From assembly GCF_001673315.1 (NCBI RefSeq), contig NZ_LZLQ01000096.1:1-64000 (forward strand): a stretch of 64,000 nucleotides of DNA, written 5' to 3'. Positions 1-10,406 of this stretch are shown here, in pieces. The position numbers and the translations under genes are program-made. The notes under the pieces are model-generated. The model searched no databases. It saw only the letters and a program-made list of their open reading frames with translations, and was not told the origin of the DNA. Source of the DNA: Mycobacterium asiaticum. Lineage in GTDB: Bacteria > Actinomycetota > Actinomycetes > Mycobacteriales > Mycobacteriaceae. Positions within the stretch are counted from its first letter, which is position 1. Each line of letters begins with the position of its first letter.

Positions 1-733
1 CTGTGGAAGAGCAGGTACGGCGGCGAGAGTGCTGTGGGGGCGTCGAGACTGCCGTCCCGCCCGCGCCGAGACTGCGGCGGGGGCGCCGAGACTGCGGCGG
101 GGGGCGCCGAGACTGCGGTGGGGGGCGCCGAGACTGCGGTGGCTGCAGCGACACTGCGGCGGGCGTCCCGAGACTGCGGTGGCCGCAGCGAGACTGCGGT
201 GCCGGCGTCGACACTGCGGTAGCCGCAGCGAGACTGCGGCGGCGGCGTCGACACTGCGGTCGCCGCAGCGAGACTGCTGCGACGGTCTCGACACGCCCGG
301 CGAGAACGCACTGGGCGCAGTCTCGATTCCCCACCCGCAGTCTCGATGTCGACACTGCGGCGGCTGGGCCGAGACTGCGGTGGCCGCAGCGAGACTGCGG
401 CGGCGGTCTCGACACGCCCGCCGAGAACCCACTAGGCGCAGTCTCGATTCCCCACCCGCAGTCGCGATGCCGAGACTGCGGTGGGCGTCCCGAGACTGCG
501 GTGGCCGCAGCGAGACTGCGGTGGCGGCGTCGACACTGCGGTAGCCGCAGCGAGACTGCGGTGACGGTCTCGACACGCCCGGCGAGGACACACTGGGCGC
601 AGTCTCGATTCCCCACCCGCAGTCTCGATGCCGAGACTGCGGTGGGCGTCCCCAGCCCGCAGTCTCGGCGCGGGCGGGACGGCAGTCTCGACGCCCCCAC
701 AGCACTCTCGCCGCCGTACCTGCTCTTCCACAG
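1..733. repeat. GAGACTGCGG repeat array with 77-bp terminal inverted repeats
   Basis: Positions 1-77 are the exact reverse complement of 657-733, so the segment is bounded by perfect 77-bp inverted repeats. Between them the motif GAGACTGCGG (and variants GACACTGCGG) recurs about every 20-30 bases, with some copies inverted as CCGCAGTCTC. A longer unit beginning GGTCTCGACACGCCC and ending in CCCACCCGCAGTCTCGATG occurs three times, starting near 284, 405 and 566. Open frames cross it on both strands and, because of the inverted ends, both strands encode the same EEQVRRRECCGG peptide; the low-complexity Arg/Ala/Thr translations do not look like real proteins. The left end coincides with the window edge, so the element may extend further. 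It stops 19 bases before the menD start codon. No transposase is visible. Confidence 0.85.
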
Positions 734-752
734 CCTGTGACACCCTGTACTG

Positions 753-2447
753 ATGAACCCTTCGACGACTCAGGCCCGCGTCGTCGTTGACGAGTTGATC
801 CGCGGCGGCGTGCGCGACGTGGTGCTGTGTCCCGGGTCTCGGAACGCGCCGCTGGCGTTCGCCTTGCACGACGCCGACCGGGCCGGGCGGCTGCGGTTGC
901 ACGTGCGCATCGACGAACGCACCGCCGGCTACCTGGCGATCGGGTTGTCCATCGGGGCCTCCAACGGTCACGCCCCCGTCTGTATCGCCATGACGTCGGG
1001 CACCGCTGTCGCCAACCTCGGGCCGGCGGTGGTGGAGGCCAACTACGCCCGGGTCCCGCTCATCGTGTTGTCCGCCAACCGGCCCTACGAAATGCTGGGC
1101 ACCGGCGCCAACCAGACCATGGAGCAGCTGGGTTACTTCGGTTCACAGGTCCGCGCCACGATCAGCCTGGGACTGGCCGAGGATGCGCCCGAACGGATGG
1201 CCGCCCTCAACGCCACCTGGCGCTCGGCGACCAGCCGAGTCTTGGTCGCCGCCATGGGTTTTCGCACCGCAAATGCCGGGCCCGTGCACTTCGACATCCC
1301 GCTGCGCGAACCCCTGGTGCCCGACCCGGAACACCTGAATGCGCCGACCCCGCCCGGCCGACCCGACGGCAAGCCGTGGACCTATACGCCACCGGTCACG
1401 TTCGACCAACCGCTCGACATCGACCTCACGCCGGACACCATCGTGATCGCCGGGCACGGTGCCGGCAGCTACCCGAACCTCGGCGACCTGCCGACCGTCG
1501 CCGAACCGACAGCCCCCCCGGCGGCCAACCCACTGCATCCCCTCGCGCTGCCGCTAATACGCCCTCAGCAGGTGATCATGCTGGGCAGGCCCACGTTGCA
1601 CCGCCCGGTCTCGGCGCTGCTGGCTGACCCCAATGTGCCGGTGTATGCGCTGACGACGGGTCCGCGCTGGCCGGACGTGTCGGGCAACTCGCAGGCCAAC
1701 GGAACCCGGGCGGTCACCACCGGTACACCGAACGCCGCCTGGCTGCGACGCTGCGCCGAACTGAACCAGCAGGCCGTGGCAGCGGTACGCGACCAACTCG
1801 CCGAACACCCCCTCACCACCGGTCTGCACGTCGCCGCCGCCGTGGCTGGCGCACTACGGCCCGGCGACCAACTGGTGCTCGGCGCGTCCAACCCGGTGCG
1901 GGACGCGGCGCTGGTCTCCCTCGACACGAACGGCATCCAAGTGCGGTCCAACCGCGGAGTCGCCGGTATCGACGGGACGGTGTCCACCGCCATCGGGGCG
2001 GCGCTGTCTTATGAGCAGACGTATGAGCAGACGTATGAGCGGACGCATGAGCGGGCCGGCGACCAAGACGACCCGCCCCGCACCGTCGCGCTGATCGGCG
2101 ACCTGACTTTCGTCCACGACAGTTCGGGCTTGTTGATCGGTCCCACCGAACCCACCCCGCGCCGGCTGACGATCGTGGTGTCCAACGATAACGGCGGCGG
2201 GATCTTCGAACTGCTCGAGCAAGGTGACCCGCGGTTCCGGGACGTGTCGTCGCGCATCTTCGGTACCCCGCACGACGTGGACGTGGGCGCGCTGTGCCGC
2301 GCGTACCACGTGGAGAGCCGCCAGATCGAGGTCGATGAGTTGGCCGACGCTCTGGAGGAACCCGGCGCCGGAATGCGGGTGCTGGAGGTCAAGGCCGACC
2401 GGTCCTCGCTGCGAAGACTGCACGCCGCGATCAGGGCAGCCCTTTGA
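753..2447 (+). CDS. menD: MenD, SEPHCHC synthase (menaquinone biosynthesis)
   Basis: Thiamine-diphosphate enzyme that joins 2-oxoglutarate (after decarboxylation) to isochorismate, giving 2-succinyl-5-enolpyruvyl-6-hydroxy-3-cyclohexene-1-carboxylate, the first committed step to menaquinone in the cytosol. At 564 residues it has the usual length. The N-terminal pyrimidine-binding half contains [13 protein letters not shown] and the C-terminal ThDP/Mg site reads [13 protein letters not shown] (from about residue 449) followed by [12 protein letters not shown]. The flanking genes are in the M. tuberculosis Rv0555 order. An oddity is a 12-base tandem repeat (about 2009-2055) giving [16 protein letters not shown] at about residues 419-434, a likely surface loop just before the ThDP motif. 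The ATG at 753 lies just after the repeat array, so the promoter may lie in or across the repeat. Confidence 0.97.
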   Translation: MNPSTTQARVVVDELIRGGVRDVVLCPGSRNAPLAFALHDADRAGRLRLHVRIDERTAGYLAIGLSIGASNGHAPVCIAMTSGTAVANLGPAVVEANYARVPLIVLSANRPYEMLGTGANQTMEQLGYFGSQVRATISLGLAEDAPERMAALNATWRSATSRVLVAAMGFRTANAGPVHFDIPLREPLVPDPEHLNAPTPPGRPDGKPWTYTPPVTFDQPLDIDLTPDTIVIAGHGAGSYPNLGDLPTVAEPTAPPAANPLHPLALPLIRPQQVIMLGRPTLHRPVSALLADPNVPVYALTTGPRWPDVSGNSQANGTRAVTTGTPNAAWLRRCAELNQQAVAAVRDQLAEHPLTTGLHVAAAVAGALRPGDQLVLGASNPVRDAALVSLDTNGIQVRSNRGVAGIDGTVSTAIGAALSYEQTYEQTYERTHERAGDQDDPPRTVALIGDLTFVHDSSGLLIGPTEPTPRRLTIVVSNDNGGGIFELLEQGDPRFRDVSSRIFGTPHDVDVGALCRAYHVESRQIEVDELADALEEPGAGMRVLEVKADRSSLRRLHAAIRAAL

Positions 2448-2938
2448 AATCACCAAAACATCTGCTGCGCATATTGATTCACGGCACCAGTGAAGAGATG
2501 CCGGATACCCGGGCCAGGATCGTAGTGCGCTGGGCGCGCATCATCGTGTTGATCGTGACGTTCCTGGTGACGCTGCAATCGGTGCTGTTGGTGGCCGGCG
2601 CGTGGCGCAACGACCTGGCGATTCAACGCAACATGGGGGTGGCGCAGGCCGAGGTGCTCAGCGCTGGACCGCGGCGCTCCACGATCGAATTCGTCACACC
2701 AGAACGCGTCACCTATCGGCCCGAGCTTGGCGTGCTCTACCCCTCCGAGCTCGCGACGGGCATGCGGATCTATGTCGAGTACAACAAGCGGGACCCCAAT
2801 CTGGTGCGGGTGCAGCACCGTAACGCCGCGCTGGCGATCATCCCCGCCGGATCGATCGCGGTGGTGGGCTGGCTGGCGGCCGCCATCGCGTTGGCCCTGC
2901 TCGCGGTGTTGGACAAACGGTTGAGCAGTCGCGCTTAG
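2444..2938 (+). CDS. DUF3592-type two-helix membrane protein (Rv0556-like)
   Basis: A 164-residue inner-membrane protein with one hydrophobic segment near residues 30-52 ([20 protein letters not shown]) and another near 133-157 ([25 protein letters not shown]), and a soluble beta-rich stretch between them, the plan of DUF3592 proteins. It overlaps the menD stop by four bases if the TTG at 2444 is the start; an internal ATG at 2498 is the alternative, and neither has a strong ribosome-binding site. It occupies the place of Rv0556 between menD and mgtA. Function unknown; co-transcription with menD is likely from the overlap. Confidence 0.85.
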   Translation: MKSPKHLLRILIHGTSEEMPDTRARIVVRWARIIVLIVTFLVTLQSVLLVAGAWRNDLAIQRNMGVAQAEVLSAGPRRSTIEFVTPERVTYRPELGVLYPSELATGMRIYVEYNKRDPNLVRVQHRNAALAIIPAGSIAVVGWLAAAIALALLAVLDKRLSSRA

Positions 2939-3011
2939 CCTGCAGCGCCAACTTTTCGCGTCGCGTATTCCGGACGGCAACCTTGGCGACAGGCGGTGCT
3001 GCCACGGTGGT

Positions 3012-4157
3012 GTGGTGCGTGTTGCGATCGTCGCGGAGTCTTTCCTTCCGCAGGTCAACGGTGTCAGCAACTCGGTCCTGCGAGTGCTGGAACATCTGCG
3101 TTGCACCGGTCACCAGGCCCTCGTCATCGCACCGGACAACCCCGCCGGCGAGCCCCGCGCCGACCGGTTGCACGACGGTGTCTGGGTGCATCGGACGCCT
3201 TCTCGCATGTTCCCCAAGGTGACATCGCTTCCGCTGGGGGTGCCGACTCCCACCATGCTGCGGGTGTTACGCGGATTCGACCCGGACGTGGTGCATTTGG
3301 CCTCACCGGCACTGCTGGGTTACGGCGGGATGCTCGCCGCACGGCGCCTCGGTGTGCCGACGGTTGCCGTCTACCAAACCGACGTACCCGGTTTCGCCGC
3401 CAGTTACGGCATTCCGATAACCGCCCGGGCCGCGTGGGCATGGTTTCGGCACCTGCACAGCCTCGCCGACCGTACCCTCGCGCCCTCCACCGCCACTATG
3501 GAGTCACTTGCCGCGCAACGGTTCCCACGGGTTCACCGGTGGGCTCGCGGGGTCGACCTGATCCGGTTCGCACCGTCGGCCCGCGACGAGACACTGCGCC
3601 GCCGGTGGTCGCCGGAGGGCAAGCCGATCGTTGGATTCGTGGGCCGTCTGGCTCCGGAGAAGCACGTGGAACGGCTCGCCGGACTTGCGGCCGGCGGCGC
3701 GGTTCGCCTTGTCGTCGTGGGTGACGGCGTAGACCGCCCCAAGCTGCAAACAGCAATGCCCACAGCGGTTTTCACGGGCGCCCTGTACGGTGCCGAACTT
3801 GCCGCGGCATACGCCAGCATGGACGTCTTCGTGCACCCCGGGGAACACGAGACGTTCTGCCAGGTCGTGCAGGAAGCGTTGGCTTCGGGCCTGCCGGTCA
3901 TCGCGCCCGACGCCGGTGGGCCGCGTGACCTGGTCGCCCCGAACCGAACCGGGCTGTTGTTGCCCGTCGAGAAGTTCGAAGCGCAACTGCCGAACGCGGT
4001 TACACATCTACTGCAGGAACGTCAGCGCTATGCCGCGGCGGCCCGGCGCAGCGTGCTAGACCGCAGTTGGCCGGTCATCTGCGATGAACTCCTCGGCCAC
4101 TACGAGGCGGTGTTGGCCGCTCCGGCCCGACCCGGAGTCATCAAGCGCTACGCCTAG
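3012..4157 (+). CDS. mgtA: MgtA, GDP-mannose-dependent alpha-mannosyltransferase (GT4)
   Basis: GT-B glycosyltransferase of family 4 that, by family knowledge, adds mannose to a glucuronyl-diacylglycerol acceptor and was formerly called PimB. The 381-residue protein starts [22 protein letters not shown] (GTG at 3012 or 3015), has the acceptor-side loop PLGVPT, a donor-site [15 protein letters not shown] near residue 215, and the family signature [19 protein letters not shown] near 275, with the conserved E-x7-E pair. It follows the DUF3592 gene by 73 bases, as in M. tuberculosis (Rv0557), and faces an SDR gene four bases downstream. It acts at the cytoplasmic membrane in lipoglycan or glycolipid synthesis. 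Confidence 0.93.
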   Translation: MVRVAIVAESFLPQVNGVSNSVLRVLEHLRCTGHQALVIAPDNPAGEPRADRLHDGVWVHRTPSRMFPKVTSLPLGVPTPTMLRVLRGFDPDVVHLASPALLGYGGMLAARRLGVPTVAVYQTDVPGFAASYGIPITARAAWAWFRHLHSLADRTLAPSTATMESLAAQRFPRVHRWARGVDLIRFAPSARDETLRRRWSPEGKPIVGFVGRLAPEKHVERLAGLAAGGAVRLVVVGDGVDRPKLQTAMPTAVFTGALYGAELAAAYASMDVFVHPGEHETFCQVVQEALASGLPVIAPDAGGPRDLVAPNRTGLLLPVEKFEAQLPNAVTHLLQERQRYAAAARRSVLDRSWPVICDELLGHYEAVLAAPARPGVIKRYA

Positions 4158-4161
4158 TCCT

Positions 4162-4986
4162 CTAGCCCTGCGCCAACTCGGCAACGGGCTGCCACTGCTC
4201 CCAGGTGCGCAACCGGCTTTCGTAGTCCTGCTTGGCTATCTGCAGCGGACCGGCACCGAAAAACACTCGCAGTGGCGGTTTTTCGGCGTCTACCACCTTC
4301 ATCAGCGCCGCCGCCGACGCCGACGGGTTGCCGGGCCGGGCCCACCGCTGGTTACGCCATTCGTCCTGGGTGGCGTGCACCTCGGCATAGTCCGGAAGTC
4401 GGTTCGCCCGTTTGGATGACGAGCCACTCCAATCGGTGTCGAACCCGCCCGGCTCGATCAGTGTGACGTGGACCCCGAAGGACTCGATTTCCTGGGCCAG
4501 CGCCTGGGAGAAACCTTCCAGCGCCCATTTGGAGGCGTGGTAGATGCCGACGTCGGGGAACGCGCTGATGCCGCCGATCGAGGAGACCTGGATGATGTGC
4601 CCGCTGCGCTGTGCCCGCAGATAGGGCAACGCCGCCTGGGTGATCCATAGCGCGCCGAACACGTTCGTTTCGATCTGGTCGCGGGCTTCTTGCTCGGTCA
4701 GCTCTTCGATGAATCCGAACTGGCCGTAGCCGGCGTTGTTGACCACGATGTCCAGGCGTCCGAAATGGTCGTGTGCCTGCTTGACGGCCGCGAAGTCCGC
4801 GTCTCGGTCGGTGACGTCCAGTTGGATCGGCAACACCGCGTCGCCGTACTCACTCACCAGGTCGTCGAGGGTCCCGGTGTCGCGTGCGGTGGCGGCTACT
4901 TTGTCGCCGCGGTGCAGAGCGGCTGCGGCCCACTGCCGCCCGAAGCCGCGTGATGTCCCGGTGATAAACCAAACTTTTTCGCTCAC
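4162..4986 (-). CDS. Short-chain dehydrogenase/reductase (SDR)
   Basis: Classical SDR of 274 residues from a GTG at 4986 ([16 protein letters not shown]). It shows the Rossmann TGTSRGFG, the NNAGYG motif, Ser of QVSSIGG and the [10 protein letters not shown] active-site Tyr/Lys pair, followed by an EPGGFDTDW loop. The substrate is unknown; [11 protein letters not shown] is typical of mycobacterial carbonyl or fatty-alcohol SDRs annotated as oxidoreductases. It lies between mgtA and menG, where, from memory, M. tuberculosis has no gene, and is divergent from menG with 65 bases between the starts, so the two promoters overlap. Confidence 0.88.
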   Translation of the reverse strand: MSEKVWFITGTSRGFGRQWAAAALHRGDKVAATARDTGTLDDLVSEYGDAVLPIQLDVTDRDADFAAVKQAHDHFGRLDIVVNNAGYGQFGFIEELTEQEARDQIETNVFGALWITQAALPYLRAQRSGHIIQVSSIGGISAFPDVGIYHASKWALEGFSQALAQEIESFGVHVTLIEPGGFDTDWSGSSSKRANRLPDYAEVHATQDEWRNQRWARPGNPSASAAALMKVVDAEKPPLRVFFGAGPLQIAKQDYESRLRTWEQWQPVAELAQG

Positions 4987-5051
4987 GCGTTGTTGCAACG
5001 CATTACCCGGCGGCGCATTCCCGGGTTGGCGGGCCGGGTAGCGTCTCAGGC

Positions 5052-5741
5052 GTGAGCCGCGCGGACCTCGACAAAGATCCACGCGACGTCGCGTCGATGT
5101 TCGACGGCGTCGCCCGTCGCTACGACCTCACCAACACCGTGCTTTCTCTGGGCCAGGACCGATTCTGGCGGCGGGCCACCCGTGCGGCGCTACGCATCGG
5201 GTCGGATGAGAAGGTGTTGGACCTGGCCGCGGGCACGGCGGTCTCGACGGTCGAGTTGGCCAAGTCCGGAGCGTGGTGTGTGGCGGCCGATTTCTCGGTC
5301 GGCATGTTGGCTGCCGGCAGCGCGCGCGAGGTGCCCAAAGTCGCCGGCGACGCCACCAAACTGCCGTTCGCGGACGAGGTCTTCGATGCGGTGACGATCA
5401 GCTTCGGCCTGCGCAATGTGGCTGACTATCCCGTCGCGCTGCGTGAGATGGCGCGCGTCACCAAGCCGGGTGGTCGATTGGTGGTGTGCGAATTCTCAAC
5501 TCCCACAAACACTTTGTTCGCCACGGCGTACAAGGAGTATCTGATGCAGGCGTTGCCCCGAGTGGCGCGCGCGGTATCGAGCAACCCCGAGGCCTACGTC
5601 TACCTCGCTGAGTCGATCAGGGCTTGGCCGGACCAGGCGGCGTTAGCGCAGGAGATTGCGCGGGCCGGGTGGTCGGCGGTGCGGTGGCGCAACCTGACCG
5701 GCGGCATCGTGGCGCTGCACGCCGCGTACAAGCAGGTCTAG
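5052..5741 (+). CDS. menG: MenG/UbiE, demethylmenaquinone methyltransferase
   Basis: SAM-dependent C-methyltransferase that converts demethylmenaquinone to menaquinone, the last ring step. The 229-residue protein begins with GTG at 5052 and has the UbiE signatures [20 protein letters not shown] near the N-terminus, the SAM motif [16 protein letters not shown], and [18 protein letters not shown] sequence ([20 protein letters not shown]) around residue 117, followed by [14 protein letters not shown]. Placed as Rv0558 in M. tuberculosis. It converges with the secreted DUF732 gene, with seven bases between the stops. Confidence 0.95.
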   Translation: MSRADLDKDPRDVASMFDGVARRYDLTNTVLSLGQDRFWRRATRAALRIGSDEKVLDLAAGTAVSTVELAKSGAWCVAADFSVGMLAAGSAREVPKVAGDATKLPFADEVFDAVTISFGLRNVADYPVALREMARVTKPGGRLVVCEFSTPTNTLFATAYKEYLMQALPRVARAVSSNPEAYVYLAESIRAWPDQAALAQEIARAGWSAVRWRNLTGGIVALHAAYKQV

Positions 5742-5748
5742 CGAAACC

Positions 5749-6084
5749 CTAGGTTCCCGCCCGCTGGAGCACGCCTACCTGCTCGGGGCAGTAATGGTCG
5801 ATCCCCGCGCCCAGAAACTGCAGCGATTGCCCCTGGGTGGTGCCGCGGGGCAGATTGCGCTGCAGGAACGTCGCCGCCTGGTGGGCGTCGTGATCCACGC
5901 CGCGCTCCAGTCGCTGACAGCTGATCTTGGCCAGCCAGGCGTTGTAATCCTGTGGGCCGTAGATGCCGTAGCTGTTCAGTGTCTTGTTGAAGACCTGGTC
6001 GTAGTCATCGGCCTGGGCGGGTGCCGCAAAGCCGATCGCGGCGACCGTCAGACCAGCGAAAACAGCCAGCCGAGTCTGCTTCAT
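5749..6084 (-). CDS. Small secreted DUF732 protein (Rv0559c-like)
   Basis: A 111-residue exported protein. The first 25 residues are a Sec signal peptide (MKQTRLAVFAGLTVAAIGFA with cleavage after AQA). The mature part, DDYDQVFNKTLNSYGIYG onward, is the DUF732 fold, with two cysteines (KISCQRL and DHYCPEQ) able to form the usual disulfide. DUF732 proteins are small helical secreted mycobacterial proteins of unknown role. It lies downstream of the methyltransferase gene on the same strand (30 bases apart) as in M. tuberculosis Rv0560c-Rv0559c, so co-expression is probable. Confidence 0.9.
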   Translation of the reverse strand: MKQTRLAVFAGLTVAAIGFAAPAQADDYDQVFNKTLNSYGIYGPQDYNAWLAKISCQRLERGVDHDAHQAATFLQRNLPRGTTQGQSLQFLGAGIDHYCPEQVGVLQRAGT

Positions 6085-6114
6085 TAGACGAACTATACAC
6101 CTGGGCCGGGCACG

Positions 6115-6804
<690 letters not shown>

Positions 6805-6809
6805 TCAAA

Positions 6810-6838
6810 TTCATATCAATCTGCCTGATATATGTCAA
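6810..6838 (-). promoter_or_regulatory. SigA-type promoter with inverted repeat for the Rv0560c-like gene
   Basis: Reading the minus strand, TTGACA (6838-6833) and TATGAA (6815-6810) are separated by exactly 17 bases, a near-consensus housekeeping promoter. The predicted start falls about one or two bases before the ATG at 6801, so little or no leader is expected. An inverted repeat, ATATCAA at 6813-6819 and TTGATAT at 6844-6850, brackets the promoter and could bind a repressor, in keeping with the known inducibility of the M. tuberculosis counterpart. Confidence 0.75.
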
Positions 6839-6869
6839 CCAAGTTGATATTGCCGACGCGCGCGAGACT

Positions 6870-8114
6870 TCAGCTGAACGGGGGCCGGCGGTCGATCAGC
6901 CGGGATGCCCGGCCTCCGCTGCGCCACGCCCGCGCCACCAGATCGGTGTCCTCGTCGGTCACCAGATTTGCCATCACCCGCACCGCGATGCGCATCAAAG
7001 TGGTCGAGCGCATCGCGATCGGTCCGGTTGCCGGCAGGAATCGCTGGAAGGTCAACAGCAATGCCAGCCTGCGCGCGACCGAGAAGCCGCGGGCGTAATG
7101 ATCGGTGAGCAGGGCCGGCCACAGCTGGGACAGGTCGGACGAGTCGAGCACCTCGGCGGCAAGCCGGCCCGTCTCCAATCCGTAGTCGATGCCTTCGCCG
7201 TTGAGCGGGTTTACGCATGCCGCCGCGTCACCGATCAACACCCAGTTGGGCCCGGCCACACCCGAGACCGCGCCCCCCATCGGCAGCAGCGCCGACGCCA
7301 CCGCGCGCGGCCCGCCGTCGAATCCCCATTCGTCTCGCCGCAGATCGGTGTAGTAGGAAATCAACGGTCGCAGCGACAGGTCGGCCGGCCGTTTCGTCGT
7401 CGAGAGCGCGCCGACGCCGATGTTCACTTCTCCATTGCCCAGCGGGAAGATCCAGCCGTAACCGGGCAGCACGGCGCCGTCGGGGGAGCGCAGCTCCAGG
7501 TGCGACGTCAGCCATGGGTCGTCGGCGCGCGCCGTAGCCAGGTAGCCGCGGGCGGCCACGCCGTACACCGTGTCCTGATGCCAACGCCGGCCCAGTTTGC
7601 GCCCCAGCGAGGACCGCGCTCCGTCGGCGACAATCAATTGACCGCAGGACACCTCGGTACGGTCAGAAAGCGTCAGCCCTGATACCCGACGCGACGAATC
7701 ATGATGCACGCCAACTACTTTGGCGCCCAGCAGCATCCGCGCACCGGACTCCTCGGCGACCTTACGGATCCGGTCGTCGAGTTCCAACCGCGCGACAGCG
7801 CTGCTGTGGGCGGGGAACGACGGGCCCGGCCAAGCGACTTCGACCTCGCCTCCGAACCCACTCATGCGCAAACCTTGGTGCTGGATGCGGCCGGCGAGCC
7901 ACTCGTCCAGTCCCAACAACTTCATCTCGGCAATGGCGCGAGGTGTCAGCCCGTCGCCGCATGCCTTATCGCGAGGGAAGCTGGCCGAGTCGATGACGAG
8001 TACATCGCGGCCGGCACGGGCGGCCCAGGCTGCCGCCGCCGACCCAGCCGGTCCGGCACCGACGACGACGACGTCGGCGCGCAGGGCGCTGGGGGCTTCG
8101 TTCTCCACGTCCAC
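6870..8114 (-). CDS. menJ: MenJ, menaquinone beta-isoprene reductase (geranylgeranyl reductase family)
   Basis: FAD-dependent reductase that saturates one isoprene unit of the menaquinone side chain to make MK-9(II-H2). The 414-residue protein has the dinucleotide motif VVVGAGPAGSAAAAWAARAG at about residues 16-35, the PRDKACGDGLTP segment of the geranylgeranyl reductase family near 48-58, and GDAAACVNPLNGEGIDYGLE near 295, the second FAD contact. Its start at 8114 faces the grcC1 start at 8130, a divergent arrangement with 15 bases between the two coding starts, linking side-chain synthesis and its reduction. Corresponds to Rv0561c. Confidence 0.94.
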   Translation of the reverse strand: MDVENEAPSALRADVVVVGAGPAGSAAAAWAARAGRDVLVIDSASFPRDKACGDGLTPRAIAEMKLLGLDEWLAGRIQHQGLRMSGFGGEVEVAWPGPSFPAHSSAVARLELDDRIRKVAEESGARMLLGAKVVGVHHDSSRRVSGLTLSDRTEVSCGQLIVADGARSSLGRKLGRRWHQDTVYGVAARGYLATARADDPWLTSHLELRSPDGAVLPGYGWIFPLGNGEVNIGVGALSTTKRPADLSLRPLISYYTDLRRDEWGFDGGPRAVASALLPMGGAVSGVAGPNWVLIGDAAACVNPLNGEGIDYGLETGRLAAEVLDSSDLSQLWPALLTDHYARGFSVARRLALLLTFQRFLPATGPIAMRSTTLMRIAVRVMANLVTDEDTDLVARAWRSGGRASRLIDRRPPFS

Positions 8115-8129
8115 CAGTATGTTGGTCGA

Positions 8130-9137
8130 ATGAGAACTCCGGCGACGGTGGTGGCGGGCGTCGACTTCGGCGACGCCGATTTCGCCGCGACCGTGCGCGA
8201 TGGCGTTGGTCGTGTCGAGCAGCTCATGGACGCCGAATTGCGGGATTCTGACGAGGTCATGACCGAGTCACTGCTGCATCTGTTCCAGGCCGGCGGCAAG
8301 CGTTTTCGCCCCCTGTTCACCGTCCTGAGCGCGCACACAGGGCCGGACCCGAACAACGACGACGTAACGGTGGCCGGTGCCGTGGTCGAACTCATCCACC
8401 TCGCGACGCTTTACCACGACGACGTGATGGACGAGGCGGAGGTTCGGCGCGGGGCACCCAGCGCCAACGCCCGGTGGGGAAACAACGTCGCCATCCTGGC
8501 CGGTGACTATCTGCTGGCGACCGCGTCGCGGTTGGTATCCCGGCTGGGGCCCGAAGCGGTAAGGATCGTCGCGGACACCTTTGCGGAGCTGGTGACGGGC
8601 CAGATGCGGGAGACCCGCGGCTCCCCGGAGGGCACGGATCGCATCGAGCAGTATCTGCGGGTGGTGCATGAGAAAACCGGCAGCCTGATCGGCGCCGCGG
8701 GCCGGTTCGGCGGCATGTTCTCCGGCGCCGACGACGAGCAGATCGAACGGTTGAGCCGCCTGGGCGCCATCGTGGGTACCGCGTTCCAGATCGCCGACGA
8801 CATCATCGACATCGACAGTGAGTCTGAGGAATCAGGCAAATTGCCCGGCACCGACCTCCGGGAAGGTGTACGCACCCTGCCGATGCTCTACGCGCTGCAG
8901 GAGACCGCGCCCGAGGGATCCCGGCTACGGGAGTTGCTGGCCGGACCCATCCACGACAACGCCGAAGTGTTCGAAGCCCTCAGTCTATTGCGGTCGTCGT
9001 CGGGCATGGCCAAGGCCAAGGAGACCCTGGCGCAGTACGCCGACCAGGCGCGTCACGAGCTGGAATTGCTGCCGGACGGCCCCGGCCGCGCCGCGCTGCG
9101 GGCCCTGGTCGACTACACCGTCAGTCGGCACGGGTAG
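8130..9137 (+). CDS. grcC1: GrcC1, long-chain polyprenyl diphosphate synthase
   Basis: Trans-prenyltransferase that lengthens an allylic diphosphate with isopentenyl diphosphate, probably making the menaquinone side chain. It has 335 residues from ATG at 8130. The first Asp-rich motif reads YHDDVMDEAEVRRG and the second FQIADDIIDIDSE, with GGKRFRPL and the KTGSLIGAA motif also present. The small overlap of its promoter with that of menJ fits a shared pathway. Placed as Rv0562. A frame open from 7701 continues upstream through the opposite strand of menJ but is not coding. Confidence 0.93.
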   Translation: MRTPATVVAGVDFGDADFAATVRDGVGRVEQLMDAELRDSDEVMTESLLHLFQAGGKRFRPLFTVLSAHTGPDPNNDDVTVAGAVVELIHLATLYHDDVMDEAEVRRGAPSANARWGNNVAILAGDYLLATASRLVSRLGPEAVRIVADTFAELVTGQMRETRGSPEGTDRIEQYLRVVHEKTGSLIGAAGRFGGMFSGADDEQIERLSRLGAIVGTAFQIADDIIDIDSESEESGKLPGTDLREGVRTLPMLYALQETAPEGSRLRELLAGPIHDNAEVFEALSLLRSSSGMAKAKETLAQYADQARHELELLPDGPGRAALRALVDYTVSRHG

Positions 9138-9242
9138 GACGAATTCCCTGGGTGTGGAACCTTCACCCTCTTCCCGGGCGTTGTTGGGCTGTAGTTCAAA
9201 CAAGTTTCCAAACAAGCTGCGTGTTCGTAGGAGGACACACCA

Positions 9243-10106
9243 ATGACCTGGCATCCGCATGCCAACAGGCTGAAGACCTTCGCGCTGTTGGTCGGTATGT
9301 CCGCGCTGATCGTTTTCGTGGGCGCGCTGTTCGGTAAAACCGCCCTTATCCTGGCGACGCTGTTCGCCGTCGGCATCAACGTCTACACCTACTTCAACAG
9401 CGACAAGCTGGCCTTGCGGGCCATGCATGCCCAGCCAGTGTCGGAGCTGCAAGCCCCGGTGATGTACAAGATCGTCCGGGAACTGGCCACCGCGGCTCAT
9501 CAGCCCATGCCCCGGCTGTACATCAGCGACACCACGGCGCCGAACGCGTTCGCGACCGGACGCAACCCGCGCAACGCCGCGGTGTGCTGCACCACCGGCA
9601 TCCTGGAGATTCTCAACGAGCGCGAGTTGCGCGCCGTTTTGGGCCACGAGCTTTCCCACGTCTACAACCGTGACATTCTGATTTCTTGCGTGGCAGGAGC
9701 GCTGGCGTCGGTGGTCACCGCGTTGGCCAACATGGCGATGTTGTTCGGGGCTTTCGGCGGTAACCGTGAAGGCGGCACCAATCCTTTTGCGCTGCTGCTG
9801 GTTTCGTTGCTCGGCCCGATCGCCGCCACGGTGGTGCGGCTGGCCGTGTCGCGTTCGCGGGAGTACCAGGCCGACGAGTCGGGAGCGATGCTGACCGGTG
9901 ACCCCCTCGCGCTGGCGTCCGCACTGCGCAAGATCTCCGGTGGGGTACAGATGGCTCCGCTGCCGCCCGAGCCGCAACTGGCCAGCCAGGCGCACCTGAT
10001 GATCGCGAACCCGTTCCGTGCCGGCGAGCGCATCGGGTCGATGTTCTCCACGCACCCACCGATCGAGGACCGCATCCGCCGGCTGGAGGCGATGGCGCGG
10101 GGCTGA
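9243..10106 (+). CDS. htpX: HtpX, membrane zinc metalloprotease
   Basis: M48B protease of 287 residues in the inner membrane, used for quality control of membrane proteins. Two hydrophobic segments lie near residues 13-50; the zinc motif [11 protein letters not shown] (HEXXH) is near residue 139, further helices lie at about 150-200, and the third ligand is in [11 protein letters not shown] near 209. An AGGAGG ribosome-binding site (9229-9234) precedes the ATG at 9243. Placed as Rv0563. About 100 bases separate it from grcC1. Confidence 0.95.
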   Translation: MTWHPHANRLKTFALLVGMSALIVFVGALFGKTALILATLFAVGINVYTYFNSDKLALRAMHAQPVSELQAPVMYKIVRELATAAHQPMPRLYISDTTAPNAFATGRNPRNAAVCCTTGILEILNERELRAVLGHELSHVYNRDILISCVAGALASVVTALANMAMLFGAFGGNREGGTNPFALLLVSLLGPIAATVVRLAVSRSREYQADESGAMLTGDPLALASALRKISGGVQMAPLPPEPQLASQAHLMIANPFRAGERIGSMFSTHPPIEDRIRRLEAMARG

Positions 10107-10157
10107 AATCCACTGGCCCGCCGCGTGAGTAGGCACCCATCGGGGTATACGACAAAC

Positions 10158-10406
10158 ATGGCAACACCGCAGGAAAAATCAATGGAAGTTCACGAAGCCG
10201 GTGTCTCGCTGAACTTGGCTGAGTTGATATTCGAGACGCGGGCCGGTGCAGACCTGAGTCAGGAGCAACTGGCGGCCGAACTCGGTGTCAGCCAGGCAGA
10301 TGTCGATGCCTGGGAGACGGGAGCCGAGGCGCCGCGCGTCGATGTCCTGGACCGCTTGGCGCGGGTGTGCGGCCGACGGTTGCACATCGCTATCGAGATC
10401 AATTAA
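10158..10406 (+). CDS. Small XRE-family HTH protein
   Basis: An 82-residue DNA-binding protein. Residues 18-70 form a single XRE/Cro helix-turn-helix: LIFETRAGADLSQEQLAAEL then GVSQADVDAWETGAEAPR. Nothing else is present, so it resembles a stand-alone regulator or antitoxin, but no toxin gene lies next to it. Its stop overlaps the stop of the convergent SulP gene by four bases. It is not part of the M. tuberculosis order I remember at this point. Confidence 0.85.
   Translation: MATPQEKSMEVHEAGVSLNLAELIFETRAGADLSQEQLAAELGVSQADVDAWETGAEAPRVDVLDRLARVCGRRLHIAIEIN

Noticed and set aside
1..733. CRISPR array
   Set aside because: Units are too close and too similar in between, with inverted copies and no unique spacers or cas genes.
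3..971. Long open frames on both strands across the repeat array (245, 171 and 179 residues)
   Set aside because: They arise from the repeat and the inverted ends; content is low-complexity and the minus-strand one overlaps menD.
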